Shown: in pieces, positions 24,801 to 35,210 of the stretch
How the letters are laid out: every line of letters begins with the position of its first letter
How positions within the stretch are numbered: position 1 is the stretch's first letter
From: Symbiodinium natans
Lineage: Eukaryota; Sar; Dinophyceae; Suessiales; Symbiodiniaceae
Assembly (NCBI GenBank): GCA_905221605.1
Contig: CAJNDS010001890.1
Location: forward strand, 188,001-252,000
Length of the DNA: 64,000 nt
Direction: 5' to 3'
The notes under the pieces: model-generated
Databases searched by the model: none
Told to the model about the DNA's origin: nothing
The model's input: the letters and a program-made list of their open reading frames with translations, nothing else
Position numbers and translations under genes: made by a program

Positions 24801-27800
24801 AGCCAAACATAGTTTACGGGTTCATTAACCCTTTCAACTTCCAACACTAACTCCTTTCTACAATACCAATTGCAGCTCCGCATAGGGTTTGGGGTTAAGG
24901 GGCTTTTTAGGGGGTCTAGGGGTTTGGGGTTTAGGGGTTTTAGGGTTGCAAAGTATGAGCCATGAAGGATCATGAAGGTGCAGAGAAGGGGCGAGCTTGA
25001 GCAGCAGGAGCTCTACCGGAAGCAGGTCCTGATCACGGGCCGGAAGACTACAGGCACATATCTGTATGGCCTCAGGGGTTTGGGGGTTTTTTTCGCTCCC
25101 GCATAGCTGGCCGTACCGCAAGGGTTTTGGGGTTAAGGGCTTGGGGTTAAGGCTTTAGGGTGTATAAATCCCTCACTATCTGTTGTTCCGCTCAACCACT
25201 ACGCTGCATCGGCATGAAGCTTCGGAAATGGGCTTGGGCGATGTTTTGCGCAGGCCGGGGGCTTTGCTGAAAAAAACTCCGTCGGTGCCGTTCCCTGTAC
25301 TGCAGACAGAGACGGGGAGGGGAGGCCAGCATAAAGTGTCCAAAATCACACACCACCAAAACCCTAAACCCTAACCCCTAAACCCTAAACCCTTTTCCTG
25401 GATGCGAAGTTGAAAAGAAGTAACAGCTTCCAAGCGAAGTGCAGTGAGCCTCAGGGGATGGGGCCCAGAGATGACGTAAGCCACTTAGGGTTTAGGGTTT
25501 AGGGTTTCTGCAAGCACTCTCTGCGGCAGCAGGCTTCACGCTAGTGCAACTGGCCAAGCAACCCCCACCCCTGTTTAGGGTTTAGGGTTTAGGGTTTAGG
25601 GTTTAGGTTTAGGGTTTACTTATGCACAAACCCTAAGCACAATTGTGGTTTAGGGAGGGCTGTCCTGAACCTCGTCGATGAGGACTCCAGAAAACCTCAG
25701 GCAAAACAGACTCATCCGGTCACGTTGCATTCTGATTGGGTCTGGGATCACCTCAGCCTGAGAAAGAAAGAGGTGAACCTAAACCCTAGCCCATAAAGTC
25801 GCCTGATTCCCAATATGCAGATATCGGAAGCAGCAGCCGGATGTGCTTGCAACACGGCGCTGTAGGCCCCAGTGCTGAGGGGGGCTTGTTGCCTGTCTAG
25901 CTCCCTCATGCGAAGGTCCCTCAAACCTACAACCAAAACCCCGAAACCCTCAACCCGAGAAGCCTCCTTTCCAATCTCTATAGACTCTAAACCCTACAAA
26001 AGCCCCAAAACCCCAACCTCCCCCCCCCCCTCCCGAAACTCAGCCCAGTACTGCCGCACCGGGTCTTTCATGCCCTCCCTCTCAGCCCGTCGGAGGATGT
26101 GGCGCGCGGCATCGGTGCCTCAGTCGGCGCAGGACTGGCCAAAGGGTCGAGGTACTTGCGGTATTTTGGGGGGTAACACGGCACAGAAATTCCACGAGCG
26201 ACTCTCATTAACCTTCACCGGTATGTGAGATCCGACTACTTCATGGCATCATGATCTGCCTTCTTGGGAAACCTCTTTTTGACTTTAGAACGTTTTAGCA
26301 CAGTCGCCTTCAAAAAGGTGCACGGCAGGCTGGTGGAAGCACCGGCCATGAGCCAACCACTCAAGTGCTTCTGGGCAAGACGACCGGACTGGACCCTTCT
26401 TCAAAACCCTTCTTCTTACCTTCCGATGGACCCTTGTGCCCAAGCATGCTTTACAACCTGATGTCGTGGTTTATTTACGCGCCGTTCCGATTCAGAAGAT
26501 TTCAGAAGATAAGAGAGAGCTGCAGATCCATCCAGCTGCTGGGCCAAATCAAGACCATCCATTTCACTTCTAGGGGATAGGATTAGGGGGACCCTTGGGG
26601 ACATAGACCCTCTGAATAAGGTCCCGCTTAAGAGAGCCAGAAGAGGGTTTTGGCCACCGCCAAACAAAGATCTTTACGGTTTAGGTTTTAAGGGTTTAGG
26701 GTTTGGGATTTTTTCTACCCGCACTGCCCACGCTCACAGGTTATAGGTTTAGGGCTTAGGCTTAGGTTTCTACACTCAGGTCTGGTAGAGTCTTCTGGGG
26801 CCCTGGAACCCTTCGAGGCCCTGTGCCCTGCACGGAATCCATGAGCCCTGAACCCCATACTGCCCATACAGGGTGTAGGGAACCCCACAAGCCCCTATGA
26901 ACCCTGAGCACTAGAATGACCCGGAGCCACCATGCACTCATTCATATGTTTACAAATCATGAAATATCAATATAAATATAGAAGCACATTTAGATTTCTT
27001 CAAAGAACGTTAAATATTCACATAAATATGTAAAACGCCACGAGTGCCACTGAACAGCTGCCAAGGTGCAGTCGAAGCGATGTTCGGACTTCTTCCATGC
27101 ACGGTATGCCTGCAGGCCCCATTGTTGGAACACCCTAAACCTTGGTACCCCAGTCACCAAATTTATCATAAGGTTACCCTGGTGACTTTCTCAGGGACCC
27201 TTGAACCAAAGAAAGGGTAAAGGGTACCACTGGGCAAGAGGCGACTCTAAAGTTGGCCGCCTATGGAGATGCAAACCCTAGGCCTTAGGACCTTCATGCA
27301 TACCGCCCTGCAGGCGGCACCCTCCATCCTCAAACTCAAACTATAGGGTCCTTAAGAGGAGGGGGGTTCATGGGGGTACCCTTGGGTTACAGACCGCCCT
27401 TGAACCCCCCTCCCTGAACAACCCTATAATGAAGCAAACTTCCACGAGTTGAGGGTTTAGGATTGAGGCTTCATGGGTATTCGATGGTATGCCTGCATAT
27501 CTTGGCGGACATCTTAGATTTCGTATCATGATATCAAGACATCATCCGCCACAAACCATACGATACTTTAAGGCAGCTGCGGAAGTCGTCAACTTGAAGC
27601 CTTCCAAGTATGGGCCCTCAGTTTGGGCCCCTTGGTATATAACCCTTATATGACACTATGCATAAGGCCCATACTGCGGATCCCAATAAAGGGTAAGGGA
27701 CCAGACTAAGGGCCCATGGTTCTAACCTTACAAGCTCTAAACCCTAAACCCTAAACCCTAAACCCTAAACCCTAAACCCTAAACCCTAAACCCTAAACCC

Positions 27801-27834
27801 TAAACCCTAAACCCTAAACCCTAAACCCTAAACC

Positions 27835-27876
<42 letters not shown>

Positions 27877-30800
27877 ACGCTCTACCTATGGCCATGGCAG
27901 TCTCAGGGTCCCACCCACGTGACGATTCGGGTGCCTCTAAAGCAGATTAAGGTCGGGTCTGAATGGTTGGGCTACCGGGGTGTAGGGTTTAGAGTTTCGG
28001 GTTCAGGGTTTAGGGAGTTTAGGGTCTAGGGTCTAGGGTCTAGGGTTTAGGGTTTTGGGTTTAGGGTTTAGGGTTCAGGGTTTAGGGCCTCACGCAGGAT
28101 CAACGCAGTGTGCCTCGAAGGCGCCGTAGATCCGGCCACGAGTTGCCTGCTTGGGCACGGCAGGGGTAGGACAGTCGCATGCGTAGGCATACAAGACACA
28201 GACACACGTGCATGCTTACGACACATTGCAGTGCGCTACTTAAGATGAACTGCTGACTGCTATGTCGTATTCCTTGCCAAGTACACATGGAACTGCGCTG
28301 CAACGACATTACCTGCGTACCGATTGTGCGATATCTCTGCTCCGTCAGCATGAGCTACCGAGTAGAAGCATGAGGCCTTCAGAATTCCTTTCGCAGGAAC
28401 TTGGGATGTTCCCCCCTATACTAGCAGCTCCTTGATACGGATCCGAGTACCCCCTATTGTAATCCTACTAAGGAGCTCTCAGTATTTGGGGAACATCCCA
28501 ACCCTAAACCCTAAACCCTAAACCCTAAAACCCTAAAACCCTCAACCCAAAAACCCTAAACCCCAAACCCTCCTCCCACACAACCCCAGGAGTTGCCATG
28601 AAACTATCAATGTCGAACCCCCTAAATCCTAAACCCTAAACCCGAAACCCTAAACCCTAAACCCTGACAGAGCCTCCGAGCCGCGGTAGGCGCTCTCCCG
28701 CAACTCGGGCACAGATTTGCCGGAGGCATCCTGGCCCGAGACCTGACGTTGAGGGGTGTATGGGGTTTAGGGTTTAGGTAGGGTTTAGGGTTTAGGGTTT
28801 AGGGTTTAGGGTTTAGGGTTTAGGGTTTAGGGTTTAGGGTTTAGGGTTTAGGGGTTTAGGTTTAGGGGTTTAGGGGTTTAGGGCGCGTGCCACCCCCCGA
28901 AACTCTTGAAGGCTGCCTCAAATAAACCCTGCACCTTCAACGAAGAGTAAGTCTACCAAAGCCCTTTTTTCTGCTACCCCGAAACTCTGAACCCTCAACC
29001 CTAAACCCTAAGTCCGAAACAATCCTTGATTTTAAAGGGGGACACAGCCAACTCTCCAAATGAGGATTGTTGCGGGCACGGTACCATCGTTATAAGCAAA
29101 GGGTCCACCCAGGTTTCTGTGGCCTGCATCCCCAGGGGTCTTTATAGGGTTTACACTTAGGGTTTAGGGTTTAGGGTGTAGGGTTTTAGGCTTCAGCCCC
29201 AATCCCGAAACCCGAAAAGAAACCCTGTCAACCCCTAAGAAACCCTGCAAGCCCTAAACCCGGCTGCGACTCTTGTCATTTTGGGGTCTCAGCAATCAGA
29301 ATAGGCGTCTTGGGTAGCCTCTATTCTGACAGCTCCTGACTGGTCGAGCTTAACTGAGTCTTAAGGCGTCGCATACTACACAAAGCCATCTAAAGGTTAC
29401 CTACCCAGCCGCTCCCCACACCCTAAACCCTAAACTGTTGAGCCCTAGCACCCAAAAACCCTAGCATCCTAAACCCTAAAACCCTACAAAAACCCAAAAC
29501 CGACAAAACAACAAACACACACACACACACACAAAACGCTAAAACCCGCGGTGGAACCCTAAGTTTGCGGCCCAGGCGCATACTCCTCGCGGCTGAGCGC
29601 GCCGTCCTTGGCCCTGGCAGCCCTGGGGCTGCCGGCGATGACGGTGAGGAACTCTCGGAAGGCGCCAAAGAGCCTGGAATTTGGAGGAGCAGGGTTCCAG
29701 GGTTTCAAGGGTTTTTTGCAAATATATATATATATATAGAGAGATAGATAGATAGATATATATATATATATGTATATATTTCTTGTTTTCATTATTGGGG
29801 GGGGGGGGGGGGGGGGGGGTTGGGGTTTCAGGGTTTCAGGGTGTTCAGGGTTTTAGGGTTTCGACTCTCAGCCTACCAGCTGCGGATATTTACATAGCGA
29901 TTTCATTTTGAAGCTCCGTGCAAGTCTTCCTTTATGAGTAGGCGGACCGTGAACACACACACACACACAACCCCCTAAACCCGAAAACCTGAACCCTAAA
30001 GAATGAACCCTATAAACCCTAAACCAGGTTGACAGAAGGTTTGGCTCAAAGAGACATATTGGTCATAAGCCCCAGAAGACCAGTGCGTCCTAAGTGAACC
30101 CTGAACTCCTGAAACCCTGAACCCTAAAACCTTTCGCAGTGTATTCTTGTGTGAGTCATGCAGATGCGATGAAGGGACTTGAGAAGAGGGACATCGGATT
30201 GTGGTCTGCTGAAGGTCGTGCGCTGAGGTCGTGGGCAGTAGTATCACCGAGGGGTCGTCGTAGTTGAAGAGATGTTGATGTTTAGTCATCAGAAGTCTGC
30301 AAAGCCTGTAGACAGTATCACCAGAGAAGGATCCAACCGAAGCCTTGGCGTAGAACCCTCAACCCAAAAACCCTAAATCCCTAAACCGTAAACCCTAAAT
30401 CCCATATCAACAGTGTGCTGCAGGGGGGCGTGTCGCCCTTGTTCTTGTCGAGATATTGGCCCATGAGCTTCCCTCCCATGCACTGCTCGAACTCCTCGTA
30501 ACCTTGGGCGGGAGGCCTCTTCTAGGCTTTAAGCAAAGCCCTCCTTGTACCTACGTAGGGTCTTCTTGAGCTTTACTTGCTGGCCCAGTAGCCACATTGC
30601 AAGAAGGGCACCCTTTTGTGGGTGGCTTCCTTCATAAAGGAACCCAGAGCCAAAGAAAGGGTAAAGGGTACCACTGGGCTACCGAGTTTTCGAGAGTAGT
30701 TCCTGGATGCTGAGCTTTTGGGAACCTCGATGCTTGACACCCAAAACCTGGTCCAAAGTTGAACCTTGGACCGCTTTTCTTTGTTCTACCTGGGCTCTTG

Positions 30801-33800
30801 TGCACGGAACGGTTTGGGGTTTGGGGTTTGGGGTTTGGGGTTTGGGGTTTGGGGTTTGGGGTTTAGGGTTTAGGGTTTAGGGTTTAGGGTTTCGAATCCT
30901 AAACTCTAAACCCCAAACCAACCCTAAACCCTAAACCCTAAACCCTAAACCCCAAACCCTAAACCCTAAACCCTGAAAATCGGACAGCAAAGGTTGAGCC
31001 AAACAGCTCAAGTAGTCCCGATCTTGGTCGAAGAGTCCTCCGCCCTCCTCCGGCTGCTCAAAGCGATCCTCCAGGGCTTTCTTAGGGGAACATCTTCCTA
31101 GACCCTAAACCCTAAACCCTCAACCCTAGGGATACAGGGTGTAGGGTCAAAAGGGTTTTTGGGCTTTTCGGCCTCAAAGCCTTGGGCGCTTTGGCCGTCC
31201 TGGGCTTGGCCAAGGTAGCTACGAAGAGAATGAAGCAAAGAATGTTAGGCTCAGACCCCCTAAACCCTAAACCCTAAACCTTAAACCCTAAACCCTAAAC
31301 CCTAAAGCCTAAACCCTTGCGGTGCCTCTGCTGGGCAAGGTAGGGCGGGCATTTTTCACACCACTCCCTTGTTTGCAGCATGCTCGCCGACAACCTTGTA
31401 GGCCCTAAGAACTGTAAACCCTATAACCCCTAACTTAACGCCCCACATACCATAAGCCCTAGACCCGATAAACCCTAACTTCTTAAACGCCATAATCAAA
31501 TGAACTTGGAATATACAACATGGTCTGTTTTCTCAGAGCTCTCCTTATGCTGTCCCCTGAAGAGCCCGAGAGGACCCCTTCACGAAACCGCTAAAGGCCC
31601 CCTAAAGCCCCACGCAAAGGTTAAAGAAGCGAGTTCTGCTTGGCAAAAAAGTTGACCCGCTTCCGACGGATCCGAACTCGTCTCTGAAAAGTGTCCTGCT
31701 TCCGACGTGAAATTGTAGAAGCAAGTGAAGCACTGAGGCACCGAAAGTCTCTGTTGCCAGGTGGGACAAGAAGCTGCTGACACCATGAACAACTCCGACC
31801 TCGACCCCAAACCTCAAACCCCAAACCCAAAACCCAAACCCTAAGCCCTCACTGGTGCGTCGGTCCTCCACGAGCAGCACGCCCCCATCTCGTCTTCCTT
31901 GCTTGGCTTGGTCATGCAACCGACATCTTCATGCCACTTAACCCTCAATCCGTTGAAATGAAAGACCCTGTTGTGTTGACGAAATGCTAGGTCTTGTTGT
32001 ACTTAGGGTTTACAATGCATTCTTGCAGGTAACCTTATCAATAGGGGGACCCTACATATTTTCCAAAGTTCGAATAACAGCGGTAATGTTGTTTAACCGG
32101 GTGCAACAATGGAAGGAATTGAGAGAACCCCAGCAATCTACTACTTGGGGAAAGCAAGAGATCTTAAGATCCCACCTAGCAAAGAGAATAAGAACATATC
32201 TCGGTTTCACTGGGGAAAGACTACCAAAAATGACGCTTTGGCTTTAGGGTTTAGGGTGCCCCAAACCCGAACCCTAAACCCTTTTTTGAACCCAGACTCT
32301 GAACGCCTAAACCCTAAACCCTAAACCCTAAACCCTAAACCCTAAACCCTAAACCCTAAACCCCCAGACCCTAAACGCCCCAAGCCCTCGGAAGTGAAAA
32401 TCGCAGCCCCGCCGCTCGCGCGATTCAGGGCCTCTGCTGTGCGGCTCTGCTTGGACTTCAGGGGCCGGAAGAAGGGCTCCTGGGCGCCGCGAAGGAGAGG
32501 CCTTTAAAAATGTAAGGTCCTAGGGACCGGGTTGTAAAGTAACCCTAAACCCGGCCCTGAACGGATATCTTGGAGCTCTCAGACTCCTTTTGACCTATGG
32601 CCAGGTGTTCACTGAACTTTGGGATGGGGGCGGGGGAGGGGCAGGTGAGGCCCAAGCTTCGTGTTTGTTTTGAGGGTCCAGAGCATGTAGTCTTTATGCG
32701 AAGCTACTAAATTAGGGGTCCCCTATGTACGGGCACCCTTACAGGGAGGACCCCCCAAAAAAGTGACCCTAATTGAGAGAACTACACAGTGGGAAATCGC
32801 AGCCGCCTGGGAGGTCAGATTTTTCGGCCTGGTGATTTCGTCAGGTTGGGCTTCTGGTGCCCTATTCTTCGTGCACGGGAGTGCCTAATTTACAAGGGCA
32901 GCCAGGTACACCTAGCAGTGCCAAACCCACTGACGGGTTCCGCCTAAAAAAAACAGATTTTCTTTCACGCCTCTTCTCTGATAATGCTCACAAGCATTTA
33001 CAGTGCAAGGGAGGTACAGCGAAGCAGCCATTGGCCAACATTAAGCAACCGCCGATTGCTTCGAAGTCCAGCAGAAAAAGTCTGCCGAGGATCTCCCTTG
33101 ACAGAGTTGTCGAGCATTCGCAGCAAGGCATTCCAGTTCGTGATCACCTGGGTAGACATTCTTTTGTATCAAAGTCATGGTGCCCTAAGCCCTAAGCCCT
33201 GGTCTGTTTCACCCAATGCGTTGCTACTATCGCTGAAGAACTCCCCACAGAATACGAATGTTCTTCCTTCTAAGAGCAAATTGAGATTAGTACATCCTAT
33301 TTTCTGGGGGTTCTGAAGCAAATAGCAGCTTGTGTCCGAGATTGACTGTTTACCAAGCAGAAGCCCGACGCTTGCGGCAAGGGGCTGGAGAATCCTGGAT
33401 CGGGAACACGCTTGACTGAAGGCTGGCAGGTGGAGGTCGGAACTGTTTCCGCTCCTCTCCGACATAATCTTGGGGCCTTAATAACTAGAATAGTTTTTTG
33501 GTTTGCGGTGGGGGGGGGGGGTTGTTTCGGTATAATGATATAATGATATCTGAACTATCTCCGAGCCCCACGTTTGGAGCTTAGGGCTTTAGGGGTTTGG
33601 GGCGGGGGGAGGGGTGGGTGAAGGTTTTTCGTATTTTGGAACATTACGCGGGCTTTCGAGTTTTTGTAGGGCTTGGGTTGACGACTTGGGCGTCTCAGGG
33701 TTGTCCGGCTCAAGGGGGTCATCTGTTCGGCAGTGCATTCCGACAGCCACATGTGGATAGGGTGTAGGGTTTAGGGCTTCAAGATTGTAAAGCGAGGGTG

Positions 33801-34716
33801 CAACTATTCAGGGTTAGGGCTTATAGCTTGGGATGTTCCCCCTTACCCTAGCAGTCCTAAAGAGGAATTATAGTACGCCTATTATAATCCCCATTAAGGA
33901 CTGCTTTTAGGGGGAACATCCCCAGGCTTGGGTTAAGACTCGTGATGGGCTTGGGTGCAGGGTTTTGGGGTTTAGGGCTTTGAAGATGCCTCTGAGGTTT
34001 GCATTATACACAGCCGCAGAGCTGAACGTAGCCTTGAGCTTCAGACCAAGCTAGCATCAACAAAAATCCCGGAACACATTTTTAAGCATGTAGCTGGTCT
34101 GAAGCCCAACCTAAACCCTAACACCTAAACCCTAAACCCTGCCGAAGCCCCCGGAAACTCCCAAGCATCCCCTAACAGGACCATCCTGAGCATGCAGAAG
34201 CTTGGGACATGTCATGGTGTTGACTTGTGCTGGGCTGTTTACTTCCTGCTATTGTGACTGCTATGTGGGTGGATGTCAAAATTATTGGTGCTTTTTGGAT
34301 CCCTCTCATGATATGGCACCTAGTATTTAGGGTAGGGACCATACTTTTGACAGCCACCCATGTGTTTTTGGGGAGCTCCTCTTCACGGACAACACCCAGC
34401 TCGATTCCTCAGGCGTGCTTCAGATTGACGTCTGCCGGGTTTACAGACAACATAGAGGTGTCCCTTGGAGGTCATTTGCTTTATATCTTTTGGTGGAGGC
34501 CGGCTCTCTTTTTCTCTCTCTATCTGGCCGTCTCTCTCTGTCTCTCTCTGTCTCTCTCTGTCTCTCTCTGTCTCTCTCTGTCTCTCTGTCTCTCTCTCTC
34601 TCTCTGCCTCTCTCTGTCTCTCTCTCTGTCTCTCTGTCTCTCTCTGTCTCTCTCTGTCTCTCTCTGTCTCTCTCTGTCTCTCTCTGTCTCTCTGTCTCTC
34701 TCTCTCTCTCTCTCTG

Positions 34717-34752
<36 letters not shown>

Positions 34753-35175
34753 CCTCCTCTGCACACTTTCTTTCTTTCGAGGGGCTGAGTGCGCTGTGAG
34801 CCCTGAGCAGCAGCACCCCAGTGTGCTGAACGAAGGAAAGTTCGGGCTTCCTCTTTTTGAGGCTTCCCACCACGTCCAACCTTAACGGTCCTGTCCCCCC
34901 TCTTCAACAGGAAGCTCAAAGGACGTGATTCCTGCATCCCCCACCTCGTGACCCTGCCTGAAGGCCTAATGCCCAAAGCCTCCTGCGCACATTGCCTCAA
35001 GCTTCCACTATTTGTTGGGGATTCCCGCCTCACGATCTCCGGCCAGAAGAAGATGAAGATGGCACAAAGGCTCTTAAGTGTGGCTTCACCCCGGTTCGAC
35101 ACACACACACACAAAACAAATCGTGCTTCCCCTACACTGGACACGACCCCATCAACCCTGACGTACACACACACA

Positions 35176-35210
<35 letters not shown>

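Larger units (their letters stand above)
16027..24882 (-). mobile_element. LTR retroelement with copia-type primer site and no visible pol (8,856 bp)
   Basis: The ends are 279-bp direct repeats that differ at one position (16052 A, 24629 G). On the element's own strand the termini are TGCGGAG and CCCCGTA. The flanks on both sides are TAGGG, a 5-bp target duplication lying in telomere-like DNA. Reading on minus, the order is LTR, primer site, one giant gag-like reading frame split by a duplication, about 370 bp of 3' untranslated DNA, polypurine tract and LTR. No D-T/S-G protease, H-H-C-C integrase or Y-x-D-D reverse transcriptase motif is visible, so it would depend on enzymes from another element. 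Near-identical LTRs point to recent insertion. It lies in sense orientation in an intron of the TRANK1-like gene. Confidence 0.88.
26640..28080. other. intronic stretch with hairpin elements and a long array
   Basis: Contains AT-rich DNA (26940-27040), a CCAGTGGTACCC hairpin copy (27142-27240), a GGGCCCATG hairpin copy (27609-27725), a 15-unit CCCTAAA array (27728-27834) and a CT microsatellite (27837-27874). No exon seen. Confidence 0.5.

Noticed and set aside
26365-26430. Possible P-loop on plus (VLLGKTTGLD).
   Set aside because: It lacks the G-x-x-x-x-G-K-T/S spacing, lies on the strand opposite all confident exons, and a proper Walker A exon is present at 40381-40444.
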